From NCBI GenBank assembly GCA_016716385.1, contig JADJWL010000012.1, positions 124,001-188,000 on the forward strand: a DNA stretch of 64,000 nucleotides, read 5' to 3'. Within the stretch, counting starts at the first letter, position 1, and each line of letters begins with the position of its first letter. The notes beneath the pieces are model-generated. The model was not told the origin of the DNA. It ran no database searches and saw nothing but the letters and a program-made list of their open reading frames with translations. The translations under genes and the position numbers were made by a program. The DNA comes from Bryobacterales bacterium (GTDB lineage Bacteria > Acidobacteriota > Terriglobia > Bryobacterales > Bryobacteraceae). Positions 51,944 through 60,943 of this stretch are shown piece by piece.

Positions 51944-52698
51944 TCCCGATGCCGTCCTCCGAGTTCAGACTCTGGGCCGACGCCGATCGGTTCGCCCGCG
52001 GTGCGCTCAACTTCACCCCGGACCCCGTCCAGGCCGAAATCCTCCGCTCCACCTCGCGCCGCATTCTCCTGAATTGCTGCCGCCAGTGGGGCAAGTCCAC
52101 CGTCACCGCCGCCCTCATCGCCCACCGCCTCGTCCACGGCGGCCCCCGCACGCTCGTCGTCGCGGTCGCGCCCGCCCTCCGCCAGTCCGCCGAACTCCTT
52201 CACAAGACCGCCGCCTTCCTCCGCCTGTGCGACATCCGCCCCCGCGGCGACGGCAGGAACCAGGCCTCCCTCGTCCTCCCCAACGGCGCCCGCATGGTCG
52301 CCCTCCCCGGCCGCGACGCCACCATCCGCGGCTTCTCCGCCGTCAGCCTCCTTGTCTTCGATGAAGCCGCCCGCGTCCCCGACGAAACCTACTTCGCCCT
52401 CCGCCCCATGATCGCCGCCAACTCGAATGCCGCCATCTTCGCCATCTCCACGCCCCACGGCCAGACCGGCTTCTTCTATGACGCCTGGATCAACGGCGGC
52501 TCCACCTGGTCCCGCTGGCAGGTCACCGCTCCCGAATGCCCCCGCATCGGCCCCGAATTCCTCGAAGAGGAACGCCACAACCTCACTGACATCTGGTTCC
52601 GCCAGGAATATCTGTGCGAGTTCCTCCAGTCCCAGGACTGCGTCTTCCCGGCCGACCTGGTCGACGCCGCACTCTTCGGGAGCGAGGACCCGCTGTGA
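51940..52698 (+). CDS. Terminase large-subunit-like ATPase
   Basis: 252 residues. N-terminal Q-motif-like DPVQAEILRSTSRRILLNCC precedes Walker A (CCRQWGKST, about 46-54, the RQ-x-GKST form typical of terminases). Walker B is LLVFDEAARV (Asp141-Glu142), and a coupling motif AIFAISTPHGQTGFFYDAWI follows, as in phage terminase large subunits. The nuclease domain is missing from this protein; it is encoded by the next gene, whose GTG overlaps this stop. A stand-alone terminase ATPase with a separate nuclease is not the usual phage arrangement, where both are one polypeptide. Confidence 0.85.
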   Translation: MIPMPSSEFRLWADADRFARGALNFTPDPVQAEILRSTSRRILLNCCRQWGKSTVTAALIAHRLVHGGPRTLVVAVAPALRQSAELLHKTAAFLRLCDIRPRGDGRNQASLVLPNGARMVALPGRDATIRGFSAVSLLVFDEAARVPDETYFALRPMIAANSNAAIFAISTPHGQTGFFYDAWINGGSTWSRWQVTAPECPRIGPEFLEEERHNLTDIWFRQEYLCEFLQSQDCVFPADLVDAALFGSEDPL

Positions 52699-53297
52699 AC
52701 CCTACCCTGTCCGCCTCGCCCTTCGTCGCCGGCCTCGACCTCGGCCAGGCCCGCGACTTCTCCGCCCTCACGCTCCTCGAACGCACCCTCGACACAGGCC
52801 CCCGCGACCCCGTCACCTGGTCCGCGCCCGTGCGCGAACTCTACGTCGTCCGCGGCCTCCACCGCTTCGCCCTCGGAACCCCCTACCCGCGCGTCGTCGA
52901 AGCGCTCCACAAGTTCCTCGCCGCACAGCCCTTCGCCCACCGCACCACGCTCCTGGTCGACGCCACCGGCCTCGGCGCGCCCGTCGTCGACTACCTCCGC
53001 CACGCCCGCGTCCCCGTCCGCATCGAGCCTGTCCTCATCACCTCCGGCGAAACCGCCGGCCTCGGCGCCGGTCGCATGACCGTGCCCCGCAAAGACCTTC
53101 TCGCCGCCATCCAGATCCTCCTCGAGCACCGCCGCCTCCGCATCCCCTCCGAAATACCGCTCACCCGCTCCCTTGTCCGCGAGCTCAAAGCGTTCTCCCT
53201 TGCCGGTGGCGCGCACGACGACCTCGTCCTTTCCCTGGCCCTCGCTGCCTGGTACGCCTTGAAGCGCTGGCCCCTCCGCGTCCCTTCACGCTCATGA
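52695..53297 (+). CDS. Terminase nuclease-like protein (RNase H fold)
   Basis: 200 residues from GTG 52695, which overlaps the ATPase stop (GTGA). It opens with a strand carrying the first acidic residue (FVAGLDLGQARDFSALTLLE), then LVDATGLGAPVVDYLR and a C-terminal GGAHDDLVLSLALAAW. These three acidic sites are the pattern of the RNase-H-like nuclease of terminase large subunits. Start at 52614 in the same frame is less likely because that part overlaps the ATPase gene. Together with the two genes before it, it forms an orphan terminase set; no capsid, portal or tail gene lies near. Confidence 0.8.
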   Translation: MNPTLSASPFVAGLDLGQARDFSALTLLERTLDTGPRDPVTWSAPVRELYVVRGLHRFALGTPYPRVVEALHKFLAAQPFAHRTTLLVDATGLGAPVVDYLRHARVPVRIEPVLITSGETAGLGAGRMTVPRKDLLAAIQILLEHRRLRIPSEIPLTRSLVRELKAFSLAGGAHDDLVLSLALAAWYALKRWPLRVPSRS

Positions 53298-53326
53298 CCG
53301 CGCGCTGCCCGTCCGCTTCCCTGCCC

Positions 53327-54965
53327 TCACGCCTCCCCGGCCCGCAAGAACCGCCACAGCACGTTCGCCGTGATCCGCGACAACGGCTCGTCCACCAGCA
53401 GCGACAGCACGTAGTTGATCGACCCCACCGAGTACACCGCGCCCCCCGACGGCGTATCGAACACCACGATCTCTGCCCCGCCCTCGTCCACGTTCGTCCC
53501 CTTCGCCAGCAGCACCGCGCCGGCAGGCGTGTGCGCGCTGCGCTTGTCCGTCTCGTGCCCCGACGCGCCCCCATGGCACCGCTCGTGCTGGCTCTGGATC
53601 CCGAACAGGTCGCCGTCCCGCAATCCCGTCCCCGCAAACACCCAGTGGTCCGCGTTCAGGCACTTGTACGGCGCCGCCGTCATGATCCCCGTCTCGGTCG
53701 TCACCATCCCAATCAGGTTCGCCTCGGACTCGAAGCGCCGGTGCATCCGGCTCTCCCACACTTCCTCCGGATGGTCCGGATTGCGCATCGCCAGCGACCC
53801 GCCGCCGGTGCTCACAAGCTGCGAGAAACACCGCACCGCGCCGTCCTCCAGAAACTCCACCTCGCAGTTCAGCCCGTTGCCGCCCAGGTACAGCAGCTTT
53901 CCCGCCGCGCTCGAACACCCACTCCTTCACCCGCGTGTACATCGCCCGCGACCAGTACTCCGGATGCACGCTCAGAATCAGAATCTTGTACGCATCCAGA
54001 TCGAGCGTCCCGTCGTGCAGTTGCGCTTCCGCGTAGAAGTCGTAGTCGAAGCCTTCGCGCTCCAGCCACGCCAGCAGACGCCACTCCGCCGGCGCCTGCC
54101 CGCACGTCATCCGTCCTTCCACCGGATCCTCCGCCTCCGCGTCCTCCGGAATGTGGTTGCCCATCTCCGGACGGTCGAACGACAGCGGCTTGTACAGCTC
54201 GTCCGGAGGCTGCCACGCCCCGAAACTGCCTCCGGCGTATCGCGGCAGATCCTGACGCGCGTTCACCGTCGGCGTCGGCGGCAGGCCGGTCGGATTCACG
54301 TAATTGCTCCGCCCCCCGAAGTTGTTGTAGACGTTCCACGTGTTGGTCGACGCCAGAACCGCGATCCTCGCCGACGGCTGCGCCGGCGCCACCACCCACG
54401 GGAACGAGAAGAAACGCCCCGACCGCTCCCCCTTTGCGTGGAAATAGTACAGGCCCGAACGCTCCGGCGCCGCCGCGAACTGGGTGTGGTGCTTGCTGCC
54501 GTACCCGATGCTGTTCCACCGCGCGCCCGTCTGCGTGTAGTCGCCGTCCGGCGTGATCTGCATCACCGCGCGCGGCCCGTGTTCGTCGAACCACCCCAGC
54601 AGCTTCACGAACTCCTTCCGCCGGCCGTACCGCCACAGGCTCAGCCGGTACGGCTCCACCGAGTGCACACGGAACTCGCACCTCTCCCCGCTCCGCGCCC
54701 ACTTCGGCCACACGTAGCCCAGCAGGCAGTCCGAGAGCAGCCGGAACTGGTACGGCTCGCCCGGCGTCACCTCCATCAGGACGCTCTTCGAGCCGAACCC
54801 CGTCTTCGACAGCGTCACCTTGTACGGGCCCGGCTCCACATCGGCAAAGACGGCGCCCCGGGCCGTCGAACGCACCGCCGACGCCAGCGCGCCGTCGCGC
54901 TCGAAATCCACCAGCACGTCGCCCAGCGCGACGTAGTTCTCATCGCTCACGTAACCAACCAGCAT
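53327..54965 (-). pseudogene. N,N-dimethylformamidase large-subunit-like gene with a frameshift
   Basis: From ATG 54965 the frame encodes an N-terminal beta-sandwich (VGYVSDENYVALGDVLVDFE) and the body of the family: VLASTNTWNVYNNFGGRSNY, AWLEREGFDYDFYAEAQLHD and LILSVHPEYWSRAMYTRVKE, ending WVFERGGK. The next frame continues as LLYLGGNGLNCEVEFLEDGA and RCFSQLVSTGGGSLAMRNPD. One extra base in the TTTCCC at 53898-53903 explains the break; without it the protein would be 545 residues. Either a mutation or a sequencing error in the short homopolymers. The family includes the large subunit of dimethylformamidase, which splits DMF into formate and dimethylamine, but many members have unknown substrates. 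Confidence 0.8.
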
Positions 54966-55871
54966 TCAGGACCTCTTCGGAAGATATTCTTTCGGCATCA
55001 GGCACCGCATCGAGTACAGCCCCACCTGCGCCTGGCCGGGACGCGCGTGGCCCGCCACCCCGATCAGCGTGTAGGCGTCGTGGCGGGACATCCCGTAGGA
55101 TTCCTCGAGCCACAGAATCATATCGCGCAAGGCGAAATTCAGCGCCTCTTCGAGCGGCCGCGACACCGCCACCGTCACCAGCATGTCCGGTGTCTCGATG
55201 CGCGGCCAGTTCATCGCCGGGCTCCGTCCCGCCATCACCTCGCAGCGCAGCGTCACCACCGACCGCATCTCCACCGAGCCGATCTCGCCGTCGCTCTGCA
55301 GCGCGTGGCAATCTCCCAGGCACAGCAGCGCCCCTTCCACAAACACCGGCAGATAGATCGTGCTGCCCGCGCGGATCTCCGGCGTGTCCAGGTTGCCCGC
55401 GTGCTTGCCCATGCCTCCCGACGCGATCGCTTCGAGCGGAGGCGCCACGCCGATCGTCCCGATCATCGGCCGCACCGGAATCCGGATCTCGTCGTTGAAA
55501 TAGAAGAAACCGTCCTCGATGCGGTGCAGCGTCGTCGCCGGCTTGTCGAACAGATCCGTCAGACCGAACAGGAACGGCCAGTAGCCCGTGTACCCCAGCG
55601 TGTCGCACTCCTGTTCGAGAATGTGGACCGCCAGCGTGTCGCCGGGATGCGCGCCTTCCACGAAGATCGGGCCTGTCACGGGATTGCCGTGATACCCCTT
55701 CTTCCGCATCGCCAGCAGGTACTCGGGCGTCGTGTGCTCGGGGACGCGCGTCCGCCCCCCACGCGAATCCTCAGTCTCGACCACGAAGGTTTCCCCCGGC
55801 TGGACGCGCGCCACCGGCGGCGTGCGGTGGTCGAACACGGGGGTCAGTTTGTCGCGCGTGATCCGTTGCAT
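54966..55871 (-). CDS. Acetamidase/formamidase family protein
   Basis: 301 residues, full length. Family motifs are TPEYLLAMRKKGYHGNPVTG, FVEGAHPGDTLAVHILE, GTIGVAPPLEAIASGGMGKH, AGNLDTPEIRAGSTIYLPVF and LCLGDCHALQSDGEIGSVEM, containing the expected acidic and His residues. Formamidase hydrolyses formamide to formate and ammonia. Its TGA directly precedes the ATG of the dimethylformamidase-like gene, so both are co-transcribed. An amide-breakdown pair is a natural reading, although the true substrate could be another amide. Confidence 0.88.
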   Translation of the reverse strand: MQRITRDKLTPVFDHRTPPVARVQPGETFVVETEDSRGGRTRVPEHTTPEYLLAMRKKGYHGNPVTGPIFVEGAHPGDTLAVHILEQECDTLGYTGYWPFLFGLTDLFDKPATTLHRIEDGFFYFNDEIRIPVRPMIGTIGVAPPLEAIASGGMGKHAGNLDTPEIRAGSTIYLPVFVEGALLCLGDCHALQSDGEIGSVEMRSVVTLRCEVMAGRSPAMNWPRIETPDMLVTVAVSRPLEEALNFALRDMILWLEESYGMSRHDAYTLIGVAGHARPGQAQVGLYSMRCLMPKEYLPKRS

Positions 55872-55903
55872 AGCCTGATGTTGTATCCTACTGGACCTTC
55901 GCC

Positions 55904-57022
55904 ATGAAGATCGAACGCATCGATGTCTACGCCGTCCGGGGCCCCCGCAGGGAAGCCGTCCGTTCCGGCACCACCGGCGCCACGCCCGTCACCGCTTCGG
56001 AATTCGGCGTCATCCGCCTCGTCACCGCCGATGGCTGCGAGGGCCTGGGAGAGATCTCGATCACCTATCCGCGCATCGGCTTCACGCTCTGCCACGCCGC
56101 GCGCCGCCTGATCGTCCCGAGGCTGCTCGGGCAGGACGCCACGCGCCTGCCGGAACTGCTCGCACTGATCGACACCATCCTCGCCGGTGAATTGAGCGCT
56201 CCGTACCTGCGCGCGGCCTTCGAAATCGCGCTGCTCGACTGGACCGGCCGGCAGCACGGCGTCCCTGTCTGGCGCCTGCTCGGCGGCAAAGCCCGCGAGC
56301 GCGTCCCGCTGGCCTGGGGCATCTACCAGAACCCGCCGGACGAGATGGCGCGCGCCGCCGAAGAAGGCCTCGCCGCGGGCTTTCACGCGATCAAGCTCAA
56401 GGTGGGCCGCGCCCTCGCCGATGACGTCGCGGCGGTCCGGGCGGTCGCTGCCGCCATCGGCCCCGGCATCCCGCTGCGCCTCGACGCGAATCAGGCCTGG
56501 ACCTCGGTGCCCGCCGCCTCGCACGCCATGCGCGCCCTGGCCGCCGAAGCGCGCGTCGCCTGGTTCGAACAGCCATTGGCCCGCACGAACCTCCAGGGCA
56601 TGCGCCTGCTCCGCCAGCAGGCCATCGCGCCCGTCATGGCCGACGAGAGCCTGCAAACGCTCCATGACGCCTACGAAGTCGCCCGCGCCGAAGCAGCCGA
56701 CGTGTTCAACGTCTACATCTGCGAGGCCGGAGGCATCCAGGCGGCGGCGCAGATCTTCGCCTTCGCCGCCGCTCTCGGCATCCCCTGCATCCTCGGCAGC
56801 CAGGCCGAAATGGGCATCGGCACCGCCGCCGCCGCGCACCTCGGCGTGGCCGTCCCAAATCTCACCGAAGCCTGGGAGACATTCGGTCCGCTGCGCTACG
56901 TGAAGGAACTCGTGCGTCCCGCCACGCGCATCGAGCACGGCTACCTCCATCCCGCCGGCGGCCCCGGACTCGGCGTCACGCTCGACGAAGACGTGCTTGC
57001 CGAATGGACTGTCGGCGAGTAA
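55904..57022 (+). CDS. Enolase-superfamily enzyme (mandelate racemase/muconate lactonizing type)
   Basis: 372 residues. The N-terminal capping domain (MKIERIDVYAVRGPRREAVR) is followed by the barrel: K-x-K pair in IKLKVG (Lys164, Lys166), metal ligands Asp194 in RLDANQAW, Glu222 in WFEQPLAR and Glu248 in MADESL, and the C-terminal CILGSQAEMGIG. This is the muconate-lactonizing-enzyme-like subgroup. It abstracts a proton next to a carboxylate; the substrate is not known. It is divergent from the formamidase-like gene (33 nt) and convergent with the MFS gene, six bases away. Confidence 0.87.
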   Translation: MKIERIDVYAVRGPRREAVRSGTTGATPVTASEFGVIRLVTADGCEGLGEISITYPRIGFTLCHAARRLIVPRLLGQDATRLPELLALIDTILAGELSAPYLRAAFEIALLDWTGRQHGVPVWRLLGGKARERVPLAWGIYQNPPDEMARAAEEGLAAGFHAIKLKVGRALADDVAAVRAVAAAIGPGIPLRLDANQAWTSVPAASHAMRALAAEARVAWFEQPLARTNLQGMRLLRQQAIAPVMADESLQTLHDAYEVARAEAADVFNVYICEAGGIQAAAQIFAFAAALGIPCILGSQAEMGIGTAAAAHLGVAVPNLTEAWETFGPLRYVKELVRPATRIEHGYLHPAGGPGLGVTLDEDVLAEWTVGE

Positions 57023-57027
57023 CGCGC

Positions 57028-58248
57028 TCATGCCGTCCTGATCCGCTCACAGTCCCGCACGTACGTCCGCCAGATCGTGTAAACCAGCGCCAGCGCGGAG
57101 ATCCAGCCCAGCAAGGCTGCCGCGCCCAGCATCGTCTCGACCGGGAACCGCCCGCGGAAGTACCCAACCAGGTACGACGACAATCCGCCGAATACGCCCC
57201 CGGTCGCATTCGTAAACCCGACGCCGAACGCACGCCGGTCGTTCGGCACCACGGCCAGCAGCGCGGCCCACATGTTGCCGGAGAAGATGCCCTTGAAGAA
57301 CCCGTACCCCACAGCCGCAACCCGCATCTGGTCCAGCGTGGGCGCGGCCGCGATCCAATACACGCACGGCGAACTGAGCACCAGCCCGAACACCATGAGA
57401 TACACGCGCCCGCGGACCGTCCGCGGCGTCAGCCAGTCGCCCAAAGGCGCGCCCACAACCAGTCCGGCGATCATCGAGATCTGCACGTACGCCGTCGCAT
57501 TCAAGCCCGCCGATGCCGCCGAGAGCGAGAACTTCTGCTGCAGGATATCCGGCAGCCACGTGTACACGATCCATAGCACCGCGTTCACCGCGATGAACGC
57601 GAACGTCAACGCCCAGTACGAGGAGGTCTTGAAGATGCCCGAAATGCTCGATCGCGGCGCGTCTTTCGGCTGCGCCGCCGGTCCGCTCACCGCGTAGCGG
57701 CGCAGCATCGCGTAGAGAAACGCGGCATAGAGAACCGTGGCCAGAGCGATCAGCCAGAACATCCAGCGCCAGTTGAGCGCTTCCGCCACGTAGCCGCCGT
57801 ACCAGCCGCCCGCGATCACACCGACGTACTGCGCCGTCGAGTGCGCCGTGATCGCCGTTCCCCGCGTCGCCGGTGAATGCACGAGCGAGATGTACGCGAG
57901 CGCCGTCGGAGCGTACAGGCCCTGCGCCACCGCGAGCGCCGCGCGGCCCGCCAGCAGCGTCTCCGGCGAGTTCGCCGCGCCCATCAGCAGCGTCGCGATC
58001 GACCACAGCACGAGGCTCAAGCCGATCACTTTGTGCTTCGGAAATTTGTCGCCGATGTGCCCCGCCACCGGGTTCATCAGCGCATACACCCAAAGGAACA
58101 CCGTTCCCGTCAGCCCAAGCTGGACGTCGGTGAAGCTCAGTTCAACGCGGAGGATCGCGAATGTCGAAGAAATGGATTGCCGGACGACGTACGCAAGGAA
58201 GAACGCCGCCCAAAGGAGAGCGACAATCTTCCAGGGAATCCGGTTCAC
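57028..58248 (-). CDS. MFS transporter
   Basis: 406 residues from GTG 58248, which overlaps the TGA of the upstream gene (GTGA). Twelve hydrophobic helices can be counted. The loop 2-3 motif is GHIGDKFPKHKVIG, and loop 8-9 has GAPLGDWLTPRTVRGR, both typical of the major facilitator superfamily, anion-cation symporter-like branch. It probably imports an organic acid for the two enolase-superfamily enzymes encoded on either side. The upstream part of the open frame (to 58542) overlaps the racemase-like gene and is not coding. Confidence 0.87.
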   Translation of the reverse strand: MNRIPWKIVALLWAAFFLAYVVRQSISSTFAILRVELSFTDVQLGLTGTVFLWVYALMNPVAGHIGDKFPKHKVIGLSLVLWSIATLLMGAANSPETLLAGRAALAVAQGLYAPTALAYISLVHSPATRGTAITAHSTAQYVGVIAGGWYGGYVAEALNWRWMFWLIALATVLYAAFLYAMLRRYAVSGPAAQPKDAPRSSISGIFKTSSYWALTFAFIAVNAVLWIVYTWLPDILQQKFSLSAASAGLNATAYVQISMIAGLVVGAPLGDWLTPRTVRGRVYLMVFGLVLSSPCVYWIAAAPTLDQMRVAAVGYGFFKGIFSGNMWAALLAVVPNDRRAFGVGFTNATGGVFGGLSSYLVGYFRGRFPVETMLGAAALLGWISALALVYTIWRTYVRDCERIRTA

Positions 58249-59333
58249 AGCTTCAGTCCGAGCCCCGGACCCTCGGGAACCCAGGCCCTTCCTTCCGCAA
58301 TCCGCAGTGGAGGGTCGGTGACCGGCTGGCGGTGGTAGAGCGTCCCGATGATGTCGTGATCGACGCGCTCGCTCAGGTTCGGAATCGCCACCGCGACCTG
58401 GGCCATCGCCGAACTGGCGAGATCCCATTCGAGGTTGCTGCCGATCACGCACTCGAGCCCCGCGGCGTCGGCAAGCAGGGCGATCTGGAGCGAACGCAGC
58501 ATGCCGCCGTTTTTGCCCGGATAGATGCTGACGATGTCGCACGCATCCTGGCGGATGGCTTCGAGCGCCTCTTCTTTGGTGAAGATCGACTCGTCGAGCA
58601 TCAGCGGGATATGCGTCCGCTGCCGGATGCGGGCACAGGCGCGAAACTCGGCGCCGCCGCGCGGCAGCGGCTGCTCAATCATGTTGACGCCGAGCCGTTC
58701 GAGTCCGCGCAACGCCGCCACGCACTCGGCTTCGCACCAGCCGCCGTTCGCGTCGACTCCGACACGGAAATCCGGGCCGACGGCGTCCCGCACCGCCGCG
58801 ACGCGGTCGAGGTCCGCGGCCACGTCCGTGCCGACCTTGACCTTGCAGCCCCGCAGGCCGTGGGACTTCGCATACAGCGCCACCCGCGCGGCGTCGTCGG
58901 GCGCAAACGCCCCGATCGACATCTTCAGCCAGATGCCGGTGTCGCGGCGGCGTCCGCCGAGAAGCTGCCACACCGGAGCGCCGGTGCTCTTCCCCACGGC
59001 ATCGAGCAGCGCCATCTCGACCGCCGCCTTCGTAAACGGGTTCCCGTGGATAACCCGATCCATCGTCGCGAGCGCCGCCGAGACATCCCGCGCATCGTGT
59101 CCGGTCAGCGCGGGGGCGAGGATGTCGCGGATCGCGGCGGTCGCGCTCTCCTGCGTCTCGCCGCTCCAGACGGGCATCACCGTCGCTTCCCCGTATCCCT
59201 CGATGCCGGCATCGGTCTGGACCGTCACCAGGACGTAGCGGGAGACGCGGTGGTGTCCCAGAGAACTGCGAATCGCGATTGCGGGATCGACCGTCAGCGT
59301 GTGCGGCCGCGCAATGATGTCTGTGATCTTCAT
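58245..59333 (-). CDS. Enolase-superfamily enzyme (mandelate racemase/muconate lactonizing type), second
   Basis: 362 residues. MKITDIIARPHTLTVDPAIA opens the cap domain. The barrel carries LRGCKVKVGTD (K-x-K), metal ligands in VGVDANGGW, MIEQPLPR and LMLDESIF, and a C-terminal LECVIGSNLEWDLASSAMAQ. It is only distantly similar to the enzyme at 55904, so the two have different substrates or act in sequence. It is followed by the MFS gene in a 4-nt overlap and preceded by the amidohydrolase gene with a 3-nt gap, so the three genes form one operon. Confidence 0.87.
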   Translation of the reverse strand: MKITDIIARPHTLTVDPAIAIRSSLGHHRVSRYVLVTVQTDAGIEGYGEATVMPVWSGETQESATAAIRDILAPALTGHDARDVSAALATMDRVIHGNPFTKAAVEMALLDAVGKSTGAPVWQLLGGRRRDTGIWLKMSIGAFAPDDAARVALYAKSHGLRGCKVKVGTDVAADLDRVAAVRDAVGPDFRVGVDANGGWCEAECVAALRGLERLGVNMIEQPLPRGGAEFRACARIRQRTHIPLMLDESIFTKEEALEAIRQDACDIVSIYPGKNGGMLRSLQIALLADAAGLECVIGSNLEWDLASSAMAQVAVAIPNLSERVDHDIIGTLYHRQPVTDPPLRIAEGRAWVPEGPGLGLKL

Positions 59334-59336
59334 CTC

Positions 59337-60227
59337 TCAGGCCCACTCGGGGAAGAACTGCTTCCAGTTCTCGGTGACGATCATGTCCTGCACGTCCTTG
59401 GGCACCTTGGGCAACGGCGTGCCGTCGACGATGGCGTTGACGTTGCGCAAGCCGTTGATCACGTTATCGACCGTGCCGGACGGGAAGTCCGAGCCAAGCA
59501 GGATCTTGTGCTCAACGCCGTATTCCATCGCCGTGATCATCGCCTGCCAGTAGCGCCAGGGACGGTAGTGCACCGCGCTGTTGTCCGTATAGACGTTGGG
59601 ACACTTGCGGATCAGCACGAACGTATCGGTCTCCCACGGATGGCCGAAGTGGGCGATGATCATGCGCAGATCGGGAAAGTCCATGGCGATGTCTTCGAGC
59701 TGCAGCGGGAGGCCCCACTTCAACTTCGCCCGGCTCGGGAACGTCGTGCCCTGGTGCCACATGATCGGCAGGTTAAGCTGCTGGCAGCGCTCGAAGAGCG
59801 GCCAGTACTGGCGGTCCTGCGGATCGAAGTGCTGGTAGACCGGACCGAGCTTCAGCCCCTTCAACTTGAGGTGCGAGACGCAGTATTCGAGCTGCTCCAT
59901 GCAGTCCGGCTGCGTCGGATCGAGCGACGCCCAGCCCTGGACCTTCTCCGGGTGCTGTTCCTGATACTCGGCGATGATCTCGTTCGGGACCCAAAGGCCT
60001 GTGGCCTTGGCCTGGAGGCCGAAGACAACGACCTTGTCCGCCGTAGCCGAAGCCTTCCAGTGGTCTTCGGGTTTGGAGTCGTAGGAGTGCTTATCCAGCC
60101 GCGCCGAATAGGCGAGTCCTCCGGAACGGCGCAGCTTCACGAGCTTCGACGCGAGCGCCTCTTCGGCGTAGCGTTCGCTCAGGTGGTCCGGATACCACAT
60201 GACATGGGTATGGCAATCGACGATCAC
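59337..60227 (-). CDS. Amidohydrolase family 2 protein (TIM-barrel metal hydrolase/decarboxylase)
   Basis: 296 residues. DCHTH at residues 4-8 supplies the metal-binding His pair; further ligands are MWHQGTTFPSR, IIAHFGHPW and the Asp of KILLGSDFP. The family (aminocarboxymuconate decarboxylase-like and lactonase-like) acts on aromatic or sugar-acid metabolites. It is the first gene of the operon with the racemase-like enzyme and the transporter. With the two enolase-superfamily members it suggests breakdown of an acid sugar or aromatic acid; this is inference. Confidence 0.87.
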   Translation of the reverse strand: MIVDCHTHVMWYPDHLSERYAEEALASKLVKLRRSGGLAYSARLDKHSYDSKPEDHWKASATADKVVVFGLQAKATGLWVPNEIIAEYQEQHPEKVQGWASLDPTQPDCMEQLEYCVSHLKLKGLKLGPVYQHFDPQDRQYWPLFERCQQLNLPIMWHQGTTFPSRAKLKWGLPLQLEDIAMDFPDLRMIIAHFGHPWETDTFVLIRKCPNVYTDNSAVHYRPWRYWQAMITAMEYGVEHKILLGSDFPSGTVDNVINGLRNVNAIVDGTPLPKVPKDVQDMIVTENWKQFFPEWA

Positions 60228-60349
60228 GGTTCAATCAAGACACCACAGGCGGACCGGTTGCGTCAAGGCTTCCCCGCCCTGGCCTGCTGCCATGGCGCCT
60301 ACGCACCTACGCGTGGACTTACCTTTTCGCGTATGCAAAAATGTGACTG

Positions 60350-60943
60350 ATGATTTTGACGGTGGCTTCCTTCAAAGGAGGCGTCGGCAAGACGACCTCG
60401 GCCGTACACCTGGCGGCGTATCTCCAGAGGCGGCGTCCGACCTTACTGATTGACGGCGACCTGAACCGCTCGGCCACCGGTTGGGCCGGACGCGGCGGCC
60501 TGCCGTTCCGGGTTGTCGACGAACGGCAGGCGGCACGCTATGCCCGGGACTACGACCATATCGTGATCGACACCGCGGCGCGTCCAGCCGAAGAGGACTT
60601 GAAGGCTCTGGCCGACGGCTGTGACCTGTTGATCATCCCCACTACCCCGGACGCTCTCGCGCTCGAGGCGTTGAAGTTGACGATCGGAGCGCTCGAACGG
60701 CTGGGCGCCGCCCGGTACCGGGTGCTGTTGACGATCGTACCGCCCAAACCCTCCCGGGATGGGGATGAGGCGCGCTCGACGCTGGGCGAGGCCGGACTTC
60801 CCTTGTTCAAGACCGGCATCCGGCGTCTGGCGGCGTTCCAGAAGGCTGCGCTGGGCGGGCAGCTTGTCAGCGAGGTGAACGACCCGCGGGCTCCGTTCGG
60901 GTGGGAAGACTACGCCTCAGTCGGAAAGGAGATTGCAGGATGA
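60350..60943 (+). CDS. ParA/MinD-type partition ATPase
   Basis: 197 residues, short for a ParA (no N-terminal HTH extension). The deviant Walker A is ASFKGGVGKTTSAVHLAAY, the Walker A' region is LLIDGDLNRSATGWAGRG, and Walker B is HIVIDTAARP. This is the small ParA type that positions plasmids, carboxysomes or other cargo on the nucleoid. It overlaps the next gene by 4 nt (ATGA). No clear ribosome-binding site precedes the ATG, and the upstream 120 nt carry CTACGCACCTACGCGTG, a direct repeat that could be a binding site. Not the main chromosomal parA, judging from size and lack of parB. Confidence 0.88.
   Translation: MILTVASFKGGVGKTTSAVHLAAYLQRRRPTLLIDGDLNRSATGWAGRGGLPFRVVDERQAARYARDYDHIVIDTAARPAEEDLKALADGCDLLIIPTTPDALALEALKLTIGALERLGAARYRVLLTIVPPKPSRDGDEARSTLGEAGLPLFKTGIRRLAAFQKAALGGQLVSEVNDPRAPFGWEDYASVGKEIAG

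Noticed and set aside
53415..55907. 830-residue open frame on the plus strand
   Set aside because: Antisense to the dimethylformamidase-like and formamidase-like genes; His/Arg-rich shadow.
58161..60350. 729-residue open frame on the plus strand
   Set aside because: Antisense to the racemase-like and amidohydrolase genes, which carry complete active-site motifs.
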